NCBI RefSeq assembly: GCF_004364645.1
Contig: NZ_SOAW01000002.1
Coordinates: 124,001-188,000 of the forward strand
Length of the DNA stretch: 64,000 bases
DNA from: Naumannella halotolerans
GTDB taxonomy: Bacteria; Actinomycetota; Actinomycetes; Propionibacteriales; Propionibacteriaceae
Direction of reading: 5' to 3'
Shown here piece after piece: positions 18,442 to 26,412 of the stretch. Under the pieces are notes generated by a model. The model had not been told where the DNA came from. It ran no database searches and worked only from the letters and a program-made list of their open reading frames with translations. The translations under genes were made by a program, and so were the position numbers. Numbering within the stretch: the stretch's first letter is position 1; every line of letters starts with the position of its first letter.

Positions 18442-19212
18442 TCAGTCCTGGGGTCCGCCGGCGACGTAGATCACCTGTCCGCTGACGAAACCGGCCTCGT
18501 CGCTGGCGAGGAAGGAGGCGGTGGCTGCGATGTCCTCGGGTTTGCCCGGACGGGCAACCGGGATCTGCGAGATCGCGGCCGCGATGAAGTCCTCATAGGG
18601 CACCCGCATCCGCTCGGCGGTCTGCTTGGTCATCTCGGTCTCGATCAGGCCGGGCGCGATCGCATTCGCGGTCACCCCGAACTTGCCCAGCTCGATCGCC
18701 AACGTCTTGGTGAAGCCCTGCATACCGGCCTTGGCCGCGGAGTAGTTGACCTGGCCCCGGTTGCCCAGCGCCGAGGTCGAGGACAGGTTGATCACCCGCC
18801 CGAACCTGTTCTCCACCATGTACTTCTGTGCCTCCCGGGTGGTGAGGAAGGCGCCCCGCAGGTGCACGGCCATCACCGTGTCCCAGTCGGCGACCGACAT
18901 CTTGAAGATCAGGTTGTCCCGCAGCAGACCGGCGTTGTTCACCACGATCACCGGGCCCCCGACCTCCTCGGCGACCTTGGCCACCGCGTCGACCACCTGC
19001 TGTTCCTCGGAGACGTCGACCCCGTAGGCCTTCGCGACCCCACCGTCGCGCTCGATCTCGGCCACCGTGTCCGCGGCGGCGTCGGTAGTCAGGTCGAAGA
19101 TGGCGACCGCATTGCCATCGGCGGCCAGCCGCTTGGCGACGGCCGCTCCGATACCGCGGGCGCCGCCGGTGACGATGGCGACGCGGGAGTGCTCATTGGC
19201 TTCGTTGCTCAT
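18442..19212 (-). CDS. fabG: SDR-family reductase, 3-oxoacyl-ACP reductase (FabG) type
   Basis: A 256-residue NAD(P)-dependent short-chain dehydrogenase. The dinucleotide motif GGARGIG is near residue 16, NNAG near residue 92, and the catalytic Ser-Tyr-Lys is seen in SSTSALG and NYSAAKAG. LRDNLIFKMS after NNAG is characteristic of the FabG/PhaB group. It is followed after six bases by an esterase gene on the same strand. It may serve fatty acid or hydroxyacyl metabolism; being outside a fab cluster, it may well be a specialised paralogue. Confidence 0.88.
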   Translation of the reverse strand: MSNEANEHSRVAIVTGGARGIGAAVAKRLAADGNAVAIFDLTTDAAADTVAEIERDGGVAKAYGVDVSEEQQVVDAVAKVAEEVGGPVIVVNNAGLLRDNLIFKMSVADWDTVMAVHLRGAFLTTREAQKYMVENRFGRVINLSSTSALGNRGQVNYSAAKAGMQGFTKTLAIELGKFGVTANAIAPGLIETEMTKQTAERMRVPYEDFIAAAISQIPVARPGKPEDIAATASFLASDEAGFVSGQVIYVAGGPQD

Positions 19213-19266
19213 GACACCGCAGCTTATCGAACGCTCAGTGAGGCTCGGGGTACGGTCGCGGCACGG

Positions 19267-19893
19267 TCATCCCCGGCCGGATCCGCCGGCCGGAGGCGGG
19301 CGCAGGCCGGTGTCCTTGAGTTCCAGCAGGGCAAGCTCGCGGATCACCTTCCCGTCCCCCTCACGCCAGGCCCGCGCCGGGTCGGCGCTGATGGCCGCCA
19401 GCCGTGGCATCGGCTGGTTCGCCATCGCCCGCAGGGCGAACAGGTCGAGGTCGCCGGCACTGTCGATGAAGGCCTGGGAAGCCGTTGCCCGGCGGACGAA
19501 GCGCCACCGTCGGCTGAGCCAGAAGCTGCCGACGATCAGGATCGGGGTCAGCGCGACCACCCAGCCGAGCAGACCGGCGAGGGTCTCCACCGCCCGGATC
19601 AGGTCGGTTCCCGCATCGGCGATGCTGGTCCCGGCCTGCGCCGCCTCGTTGAACGGCTGGGCCACCCGGTCCTCCAGGATCGGCAGGTCGTCCACCGACG
19701 CCCCGGCCCCCAGCATTCGGTCCCGGAAACCCTCACCCGCACTCTGCAACTGCCGTCCCGGTGCCGCCAGCTCCATGGTCGCCCGGTGCACGGCGAACCC
19801 GATCCAGACCCAGACCAACACCCAGACCAGCATCGCCAGATCTGCCAGCACCTGCCGGATCCGGCGCGGGGTGTAATCGGCATACAGCTTCAC
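19267..19893 (-). CDS. Membrane protein of unknown function
   Basis: A 208-residue protein with a membrane helix near the N-terminus (VLADLAMLVWVLVWVWIGFA) and a second near residue 110 (LLGWVVALTPILIVGSFWLS). The segment between them is probably extracytoplasmic and the basic, helical remainder cytosolic. The GTG start at 19893 has GGAG eight bases upstream. Proteins of this type are common in actinobacteria without assigned function. It lies between fabG and a broken P-loop gene and shows no operon link to either. Confidence 0.75.
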   Translation of the reverse strand: MKLYADYTPRRIRQVLADLAMLVWVLVWVWIGFAVHRATMELAAPGRQLQSAGEGFRDRMLGAGASVDDLPILEDRVAQPFNEAAQAGTSIADAGTDLIRAVETLAGLLGWVVALTPILIVGSFWLSRRWRFVRRATASQAFIDSAGDLDLFALRAMANQPMPRLAAISADPARAWREGDGKVIRELALLELKDTGLRPPPAGGSGRG

Positions 19894-19992
19894 AGACGCT
19901 TCTCCAGACCGGCCGCGCCACATGGAACCCCCATGTCGGCCAAGGCCTGCCGCTCACCCTACGCAGCCGGTCGGCAGCTGCGCGCTCGAAGC

Positions 19993-20348
19993 TCAGCCGA
20001 GCAGCACCGGTACGTGCAGCCGGCTGCGTACCCGATCCACCACGTGGTCGCGGTCGGTGACCTCGATCTACCGCCAGGGCTCACCTGCCCGTTCCCCGGT
20101 ACGCAGCAGCGCATCGGCGCGGCGGCAGTGCTGGTGGAACGACTGATCGGGCACCATCCGGCCGCGGACCAGTTGTCCGAGCACCGCCTGGTCGGCGGGG
20201 GTGTCCAGGTAGACCAGATCTGTTCAGGATCCAGGACCAGTGCATCGGGTTCCAACGCGGTCAACTCCCGCAGCGCGGTCGACTTGCCCGCACCGGGGAG
20301 TCCGCCGAGGACGACCACCGGCGACTTGTCTCGCGCAACACCTTCCAT
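19993..20348 (-). pseudogene. P-loop AAA-family ATPase/kinase, broken by a frameshift and a stop
   Basis: The gene begins with an intact Walker A (VVVLGGLPGAGKSTALREL). After DPEQ (about 20222) the sense continues one frame over as DLVYLDTPADQAVLGQLV, then VRGRMVPDQSFHQHCRR, which is what this family (small P-loop nucleotide kinases/AAA_33) normally has. An in-frame amber codon at 20068-20070 then interrupts the new frame, and IEVTDRDHVVDRVRS follows up to a TGA at 19993-19995. A one-base deletion plus one substitution would explain both lesions. Sequence error is possible for the first, less likely for both. Confidence 0.8.
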
Positions 20349-20477
20349 GTCTCCATCATCCGCACCGAGCTAAGCCCGGCCTGTGCAGGGACTGTCTGCG
20401 GTCGATGGCACCACCGGTAGTCGACACATGCCGAACATGCATGACGAAACCAACTGACGAGCACAGGTGACCGAGGC

Positions 20478-20495
20478 GTCCGCCTGGGGGCGGAC
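20478..20495 (-). terminator. Hairpin terminator after the M56 peptidase gene
   Basis: GTCCGCC and GGCGGAC pair perfectly around a 4-nt loop, 9 bp beyond the stop codon of the minus-strand gene. There is no T-tract, as is common in actinobacteria. Confidence 0.5.
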
Positions 20496-20504
20496 AGCTT
20501 CCGC

Positions 20505-21383
20505 TCAGGCGACGGCGGCACCGAGACCGAGGACCACCACCGGGGAGAGCACCAGCGCGGCAGCCAGGGCGTAGACGGCTGCTGCCAGCAGTACCGGTTT
20601 CTGCCCGTCGTCCTGCAGTCGGCGTACCCGGCGCAGCACCTGCCCGCCGGCGCCCAGGGTGTGTTCGGGTACGCGGGTGCCGGCCATGGCCACCAGGGCC
20701 CGGGCCAGGCTGGTCGCACCGACCTGTTTGCGGGCCACATCATCGGCCAGCATCTCGACCAGTTCGCGACTCTCGCTGAGCGCGATGTCGCTGCGTACCC
20801 AATGCGGGAAGGCCTTGTGCACGGCAGTGAAGAAGTCCAGCACCACGTCGTGGCGGGCGCGTAGATGTGCCCGCTCGTGGGCCAGCACCGCGGCCACCTC
20901 GTCCGACGCCAGGGTGTCCAGGGTTCCCTGGCTGAGGACCACCCGGGAGTCCCAGATGCCGGGCAGGCAGTAGGCGACCGGCACGGCCTGGGCGAGCACC
21001 CGCAGCCCGCCCTCGGCGCTGGCCTGGGCCACCAGGTCGACCGCGGTCCGGTGCCGGGCACGACGGCGCCCGGTCTCCCGGGCGACGCTGATCACCGACC
21101 AGGTGAGCCGGAGTACCACGTTCAGCGAGAACAGCCCGAACAGCGCCAGGGCCACGAGCAGGACCGGACTCTGCGGCGGCGTGCGGATCAACTCCACGAC
21201 GATCCACGCGCCGGCACTGATGATCGCGATCAGTGCGGTGACCGTACCTGCCTGCCAGAGCACCGTCGCCGCCCGCGGTACGCGTTGCAGAAAGCTCCAC
21301 CGGCGTACCCATTGCGGTCCCGGTAGCACCAGCACCAGGGCCAGGACGGCAAGCAGCGGCCCCACCCAGTCCTCCAGTCGCAT
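20505..21383 (-). CDS. M56-family membrane metallopeptidase (BlaR1/MecR1 peptidase-like)
   Basis: A 292-residue membrane protein. Membrane segments are predicted at residues 8-21, 43-65, 72-92 and 268-290. The zinc site HERAH (about 169-173) and a downstream Glu in ELVEMLADD (about 210) fit M56 peptidases. It lacks the penicillin-binding sensor domain of BlaR1, as do most actinobacterial relatives. It starts 8 bp after the stop of a BlaI-type regulator, the normal pairing: the peptidase probably inactivates the repressor in response to a membrane signal. The inducer is unknown, and no beta-lactamase gene is nearby. Confidence 0.88.
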   Translation of the reverse strand: MRLEDWVGPLLAVLALVLVLPGPQWVRRWSFLQRVPRAATVLWQAGTVTALIAIISAGAWIVVELIRTPPQSPVLLVALALFGLFSLNVVLRLTWSVISVARETGRRRARHRTAVDLVAQASAEGGLRVLAQAVPVAYCLPGIWDSRVVLSQGTLDTLASDEVAAVLAHERAHLRARHDVVLDFFTAVHKAFPHWVRSDIALSESRELVEMLADDVARKQVGATSLARALVAMAGTRVPEHTLGAGGQVLRRVRRLQDDGQKPVLLAAAVYALAAALVLSPVVVLGLGAAVA

Positions 21384-21391
21384 ACTGCGCC

Positions 21392-21835
21392 TCAGACGGA
21401 TTCGTGCGGCGGCCCACTGGAGCGGTTGGCCTCCACCGCAGCCAGGGCCTCCAGGAGCAGGGCTGCCTCGTCGGGGCTGACCCGATCGGCGAAGGCCACC
21501 AACGCTGCCGTGCGCTCCTGGACGTCCTCACCCAGTGCGGTGTCCATGATCTCGGCAGCGAGTTCGTCGCGGCCGGTGGCCGACCGGTAACGCCAGGCGC
21601 GGCCGTCGCGCTCACGGTCGACGAGTTGCTTCTTGGCCAGCCGATCGAGCACGGTCATCACCGTGGTGTAGGCGATGTCGCGGTTCTCGCTGAGCGCGGT
21701 GTAGACATCACGCACCGTCAGCGCCTGATCGGCCGACCACAGCTGATCCATGATCACCCGCTCGAGCTCACCCATGCCGCGGGTACGCGCGGCGCCGGAG
21801 CCCCCCGATTTCTTCGCGTGCGATGTCTCTGTCAT
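21392..21835 (-). CDS. blaI: BlaI/MecI/CopY-family repressor
   Basis: A 147-residue DNA-binding protein with the family's winged helix (MGELERVIMDQLWSADQALT, then VYTALSE and YTTVMTVLDRLAKKQLV) and a C-terminal dimerisation helix. The ATG at 21835 gives the usual family length. It is co-directional with, and 8 bp from, the M56 gene. A TACACT hexamer ends ten bases before the ATG on the coding strand. The family binds TACNAC/GTNGTA-type dyads; one such site lies at the start of cydA transcription 2 kb away (23872-23890), making cytochrome bd a candidate target. Confidence 0.92.
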   Translation of the reverse strand: MTETSHAKKSGGSGAARTRGMGELERVIMDQLWSADQALTVRDVYTALSENRDIAYTTVMTVLDRLAKKQLVDRERDGRAWRYRSATGRDELAAEIMDTALGEDVQERTAALVAFADRVSPDEAALLLEALAAVEANRSSGPPHESV

Positions 21836-22056
21836 GGTGCCGGTGAGTGTAGTCCACGCCGCCGCGGCACGGTCGGACGAGTGAGCCCTCTCACACCGCA
21901 AGACAGCCCGACGAGGATACGACCAAATACGCCGCGTGGCGACGAGTCACCAAGCATCGGGCCGCGGGAGTTCGGCTCGCACGGTACTGGCCGCCCCGGG
22001 TGCGGCGAACGTAGACTGGACGTGCACCAAACGGACAATTGAATCGAGTGATCATC

Positions 22057-22614
22057 ATGTCAACCTCCCCCCTCCCTCGGATCGCCTCGGGTATGCGGAC
22101 CTTCCTGCTCGTCGCCGGTATCGTCACCGCGATCGTCGGTCTGCTGATCCTGATCTGGCCAGCCAAGACCGCTGCGGTCGGTACGGCCATCGTCGCCGTC
22201 TATGCCATCCTCACCGGCCTGGTCTACATCGCGATGGGAATCCGGCTGGGTGCGATGAAGACCTGGCTCCGCGTGCTGAACGTACTGCTCGGCCTGTTGT
22301 TCGTGGTCGCCGGGATCGTCGCCTTCAGCAATCTCGCCGAGACCACGGTCTTCCTCGCCATCTTCGTCGCGGTCTTCATCGGCATCACCTGGATCGTCGA
22401 GGGTGTGGTCGCACTGACCACGATGTCCGCCGGCTCCCGTGGCTGGACCATCTTTTTCGGCATCGTCAGCATCCTGGCCGGCATCTCGTTGCTCTTCTCG
22501 CCGATGATGATCGCCTTCCTCTGGCTGCTGGTCGGTGCGGCAGCCCTGGCGATCGGCATCGTGCAGATCATTCGCGCGATCCAGCTCGGGCGGGCCGACA
22601 AGGCGCTGAGCTGA
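22057..22614 (+). CDS. DUF308 (HdeD-like) membrane protein
   Basis: A 185-residue protein with six evenly spaced membrane segments and paired glycine-rich helices, the pattern of the HdeD/DUF308 family. E. coli HdeD is linked to acid resistance; actinobacterial members have no settled function. ATG 22057 is preceded by GAGTG; TTG 22039 in the same frame is possible. A -10-like TAGACT at 22012-22017 would give a short leader. It is divergent from blaI across a 220-bp gap. Confidence 0.8.
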   Translation: MSTSPLPRIASGMRTFLLVAGIVTAIVGLLILIWPAKTAAVGTAIVAVYAILTGLVYIAMGIRLGAMKTWLRVLNVLLGLLFVVAGIVAFSNLAETTVFLAIFVAVFIGITWIVEGVVALTTMSAGSRGWTIFFGIVSILAGISLLFSPMMIAFLWLLVGAAALAIGIVQIIRAIQLGRADKALS

Positions 22615-22660
22615 GCCGAGCACGGCGGGGCCGTACCCGGTGACTCAGCCCTTCGGGGTT

Positions 22661-23661
22661 TCAGCCCTCCGGGTCGGTTCCCCCGGCCGGTGTGCCGCGG
22701 TTGTCGCCGAAGTCGATCCGGGCGTAGTCGGCCCAGAACCGTTCCGCGCGCCGCGGATCGGTTGCGGCCAACCAGGCGATCCGTCCCCGCAGGTGGGCGG
22801 CGAAATCGGGATGGCCCTCCCGATTCGCCGCCCGGGGACCGTTCATCCGGGCGTCATGCAGCACCGCCCGCAACCGGTCGCGGTACTGCCGCGGCGGCCG
22901 CAGCAGCTGATTGGTCACCAATCCGGTGACCTGCTGGCGAACCCCTGAGCGTTGCACCCGGGTCTTCGCCGGGTTCACCGTGAACCCTTCCTCGGCAACG
23001 ATCCGGCTGACCCCGGCAACCAGGCAGGTACGGCGCAGCGAGCACCGGAGAACGTCAGGTCGTCGACATAACGGGTGTAGACCAGGCCGGACCGTTCGGC
23101 GTAGCCTGCCAGCCGGCGATCCAGCCGGAAACAGGCCAGGTTCGCCAGTGCGGGGGCAGTCGGCGAACCCTGCGGCAGATGTGCGGCCCGCAACAGGGCC
23201 CGCAGTCGGTACCGCGCAGTGCTGTCCCCGCCGGCCGGCATTGCCCGCAGCACCGCTCCCGGCACCCGATGGGTGCTCAGACCGGTCAGCGCCCGGACGA
23301 CCGGCTCGGGGTAGCCGAGTTGGGCGAAGATCCCACCGACCCGGATCACACCGGTCGAGCCGGCGTCGGAGGCTGCGATCTCCAACCGGATCGGATGCCA
23401 CTGCTCGGCCCCGAGCAGGGCCCAGGCAATCGCCCGGGCCCGGGGATCGACCCGCTCGCCACTCATCGGCCGACCGGGGACGATGTGGCGACGGCCGGCG
23501 ACCAGTCCTTGCTCGGCGGGTGCTCTGCTGCGCGCAGCGCAGTCCGGCACCTGCGGTCCTGCTGCTGGGTGATCCTGCTGTCGCCCGGAGGGAACCTCGG
23601 GCGCCGATCCGACCCCGGAGACCTGCCCCGGCGTCGATCGATGTCTCGCTGCCGCCGCCAC
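22661..23661 (-). pseudogene. Reverse transcriptase (retron/group II-like), degenerate and frameshifted
   Basis: Two overlapping frames encode adjoining parts of one reverse transcriptase. The first holds LPQGSPTAPALANLACFRLD and the catalytic YTRYVDDLTFSG. Near 23045 the sense moves one base to a frame reading LVAGVSRIVAEEGFTVN and VTGLVTNQ, the usual thumb-side motifs; a single-base deletion explains it. Upstream, the motif expected to hold the first catalytic Asp (LDLxxFF) reads RLEIAASDAG, and the finger region is barely recognisable (APAEQGLVAGRR). Even with the frame restored the enzyme would probably be dead. The 5' boundary is uncertain: ATG 23466 or 23661. No obvious retron msr/msd hairpin was identified upstream. 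Confidence 0.75.
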
Positions 23662-23864
23662 ATCCGGTTCAGCCTAACCAGCCGGGCCGACCACCGGAAC
23701 ACCTCCGGCAGTGAATCGGAGCAGTTCACCCCGAATCGCAGTTGCGGCGGCAACGGATGGGCCAGACTGGTCCGGAAAGGCCATCGACGGCCTTCGCCCG
23801 AGCCGCGGGCACTGGGGCCGGAGGCTGCGCGATCGGTGCCGATTCTCCGGCTCGAACCCTCGAA

Positions 23865-23870
23865 TAGGTT
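23865..23870 (+). promoter_or_regulatory. Putative -10 element of the cydA promoter
   Basis: TAGGTT lies 29 bp before the cydA start codon. The BlaI-like dyad begins two bases downstream, where transcription would start. Confidence 0.4.
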
Positions 23871-23871
23871 G

Positions 23872-23890
23872 CTACGACGATGAGTAGTAG
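23872..23890. promoter_or_regulatory. BlaI/CopY-like dyad at the cydA promoter
   Basis: CTACGAC and GTAGTAG are separated by five bases and match as inverted repeats at six of seven positions. This is the spacing and sequence type bound by BlaI-family repressors. It overlaps the presumed transcription start of cydABDC, and a blaI-type gene is at 21392-21835. Confidence 0.5.
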
Positions 23891-23899
23891 GTTGTGCCC

Positions 23900-25363
23900 A
23901 TGACCGTGGAAACGCTGGCTCGGTGGCAGTTTGCGATCACAACTGTCTACCACTTCTTCTTCGTGCCGCTGACGATCGGCCTGAGCGGCCTGGTCGCCGT
24001 GATGCAGACGATCTGGCTGCGTACCCAGAGTGATCGCTGGCTGCAGATGACCAAGTTCTTCGGCCGGCTGATGCTGATCAACTTCGCCATGGGCGTGGTC
24101 ACCGGCATCGTCCAGGAGTTCCAGTTCGGCATGAACTGGTCGGAGTACTCCCGCTTCGTCGGCGACATCTTCGGCGCCCCGCTGGCGCTGGAGGCGTTGG
24201 TCGCCTTCTTCCTGGAATCCACCTTCCTCGGTCTGTGGATCTTCGGCTGGGACCGGCTGCCCCGGAAGATCCACCTGATGTGCATCTGGCTGGTGGCGAT
24301 CGGCACCACCCTGTCGGCCTACTTCATCCTGGCCGCCAACTCCTTCATGCAGAACCCGGTCGGGTTCACCTTCAACGAGGCCCGCGGACGCGCCGAGCTG
24401 ACCGACATCGTCGCCGTCCTGACCAACCCGGTCACCGTGGTCACCTTCCCCCACCAGATCTTCGCCTGCTACATGACCGCCGGCGCCTTCGTCGCCGCGG
24501 TCGCCGGTTTCTGGATGGTCCGCGATGCCCGGCGGGCCCGCCTGGAATCGCTCAGCGACGCCGATCGGGCGAAGGTCGAGGCGAACAGCCGGGCCTTCCT
24601 CTCGGCGATGCGGATCGGCGCGATCACGATGATGATCGCCGGTATCGGGGTGATCATCAGCGGAGACTTCCAGGGCAAGGTGATGACCGATGTGCAGCCG
24701 ATGAAGATGGCGGCGGCCGAGGCGCTGTACAACACCGAGCAGCCCGCGCCGTTCTCGATCTTCACCATCGGCACCCTGGACGGCAGCGCTCCCCTGTTCT
24801 CGGTGGAGGTGCCGTACCTGCTGAGCTTCCTCGCCACCGGTTCGTTCACCGGCGAGGTGCAGGGCATCTACCAGCTGCAGGCCGCCTACGAGGCGACCTG
24901 GGGTCCGGGTACGTACTCGCCGAACATCCCGCTGGCCTACTGGACCTTCCGCCTGATGATGGGCCTGGGTATCGCCGCCCTGGCGATCGGCGCGGTGATG
25001 CTCTGGGTGACTCGCAAGGGCGGGTTGCCGGACTGGCTAACCCATCTGCCGCGGTTCTGCCTCGGAGTGATGATCGCGCTGCCGTTGCTGCCGCTGTTCG
25101 CCAACTCCTTCGGCTGGATCTTCACCGAGACCGGGCGCCAACCCTGGGTGGTGTTCGGCCTGCTGCCGACCGCGGCCGGTGTCTCGCCGGCGACCTCGCT
25201 GGTCGACGTCTGGATCTCGCTGATCTCCTTCACCGCCATCTACGGCATCCTGGCCGTGATCGAGGTACGTCTGCTGCTGCTCTACATCAAGAAGGGACTG
25301 CTCCCCGAACAGGCTCCACCGGAGGAGGTCGACGACGACGCGCCGTTGACCTTCGCCTACTGA
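23900..25363 (+). CDS. cydA: Cytochrome bd quinol oxidase subunit I
   Basis: A 487-residue membrane protein that carries haems b558, b595 and d and oxidises quinol while reducing oxygen. Family landmarks are the haem ligand His in TTVYHFFFVPLT near residue 20, the second His in TFPHQIFACYMTAG near residue 187 and the haem-ligand Met region FRLMMGLG. The quinol-binding loop contains GDFQGKVMTDVQPMKMAAAEA. ATG 23900 (MTVETLARWQ) fits homologues and has AGG nine bases upstream; GTG 23894 is an in-frame alternative. It is the first gene of cydA-cydB-cydDC. Confidence 0.97.
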   Translation: MTVETLARWQFAITTVYHFFFVPLTIGLSGLVAVMQTIWLRTQSDRWLQMTKFFGRLMLINFAMGVVTGIVQEFQFGMNWSEYSRFVGDIFGAPLALEALVAFFLESTFLGLWIFGWDRLPRKIHLMCIWLVAIGTTLSAYFILAANSFMQNPVGFTFNEARGRAELTDIVAVLTNPVTVVTFPHQIFACYMTAGAFVAAVAGFWMVRDARRARLESLSDADRAKVEANSRAFLSAMRIGAITMMIAGIGVIISGDFQGKVMTDVQPMKMAAAEALYNTEQPAPFSIFTIGTLDGSAPLFSVEVPYLLSFLATGSFTGEVQGIYQLQAAYEATWGPGTYSPNIPLAYWTFRLMMGLGIAALAIGAVMLWVTRKGGLPDWLTHLPRFCLGVMIALPLLPLFANSFGWIFTETGRQPWVVFGLLPTAAGVSPATSLVDVWISLISFTAIYGILAVIEVRLLLLYIKKGLLPEQAPPEEVDDDAPLTFAY

Positions 25364-25379
25364 GGACGGGAGAGGAATC

Positions 25380-26387
25380 ATGGATCTCGCATTTGTCTGG
25401 TTCATCCTGCTCGCGGTCCTGTGGACCGGCTACTTCGTGCTCGAGGGTTTCGACTTCGGCGTCGGTGTGCTGCTCAAGCCGCTGGCGAAGAACGAGAAGG
25501 AACGCCGGGTGATGATCAACACCATCGGACCGGTCTGGGACGGCAACGAGGTCTGGTTGCTGACCGCCGGTGGTGCCACCTTCGCCGCCTTCCCGGAGTG
25601 GTACGCCACCATGTTCAGCGGCTTCTACCTGCCGCTGCTGGTGATCCTGCTGGCCCTGATCCTGCGCGGCGTGGCCTTCGAGTACCGGCACAAGCGCAGC
25701 GACGGCAACTGGCAGCGCAATTGGGAACGCTGCATCATCATCGGTTCGTTCGTACCGGCCCTGCTGTGGGGCGTCGCCTTCGCCAACCTGGTCCAAGGGG
25801 TGCCGATCGGGGCGGACCGGAACTTCACCGGCAGTGTGCTCGACTTGCTCAGCCCGTACACCCTGCTGGGCGGCCTGCTGACCCTGGGCGTCTTCGTCAC
25901 CCACGGTGCAGTGTTCCTGTCGCTGAAGACCCTGGGCGACCTGCGCCACCGCGCGCGTACCTTCGCGGTACGCACCGGCCTGGTCACCGCGGTGATCGCG
26001 GTCGCCTTCATCGTCTGGACCGCGGTGGCCTACTCCTCGACCGTGTGGACCTGGATCGTCGGTGGGATCGTCGCAGTGGCGTTCCTGGCCGGGCTGGCGG
26101 CTGTCGCCCGCGGCCGGGAGGGCTGGGCGTTCCTCTTCGACTCGGTGGCCATCGCCGCCTTCGTCGCGATGCTGTTCGTCACCTTGTTCCCCAATGTGAT
26201 GGTCTCCTCGCTCAACCCCGAGTGGAACCTGACCATCGCCAACGCCTCGGCCACCCCCTACACACTGCAGATCATGTCGATCGCCGCACTGGTGATGACC
26301 CCTGTGGTGATCGCCTACCAGGCGTGGACATACTGGGTGTTCCGGCGCCGGCTGGGCACCCAGCACATGCCTGCCACCGATCACTGA
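25380..26387 (+). CDS. cydB: Cytochrome bd quinol oxidase subunit II
   Basis: A 335-residue membrane subunit that supports haem insertion in CydA. The start LAFVWFILLAVLWTGYFVLE followed by GFDFGVG is diagnostic, as are IGPVWDGNEVWLL and the ALILRGVAFEYRHK segment. GGGAGAGG precedes the ATG by about six bases, and only 16 bp separate it from the cydA stop, so the two are co-transcribed. Length is normal for the family. Confidence 0.97.
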   Translation: MDLAFVWFILLAVLWTGYFVLEGFDFGVGVLLKPLAKNEKERRVMINTIGPVWDGNEVWLLTAGGATFAAFPEWYATMFSGFYLPLLVILLALILRGVAFEYRHKRSDGNWQRNWERCIIIGSFVPALLWGVAFANLVQGVPIGADRNFTGSVLDLLSPYTLLGGLLTLGVFVTHGAVFLSLKTLGDLRHRARTFAVRTGLVTAVIAVAFIVWTAVAYSSTVWTWIVGGIVAVAFLAGLAAVARGREGWAFLFDSVAIAAFVAMLFVTLFPNVMVSSLNPEWNLTIANASATPYTLQIMSIAALVMTPVVIAYQAWTYWVFRRRLGTQHMPATDH

Positions 26388-26412
26388 GATACGAGTCACT
26401 GACTTACGAGGA

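Noticed and set aside
21836-21870. BlaI operator at the blaI promoter
   Set aside because: Only a single TGTAGT half-site is visible; no inverted partner at the proper spacing.
23662-23899. Retron msr/msd RNA upstream of the reverse transcriptase relic
   Set aside because: No convincing long inverted repeats with conserved branching G were seen; the gap is better explained by the cydA promoter and dyad.
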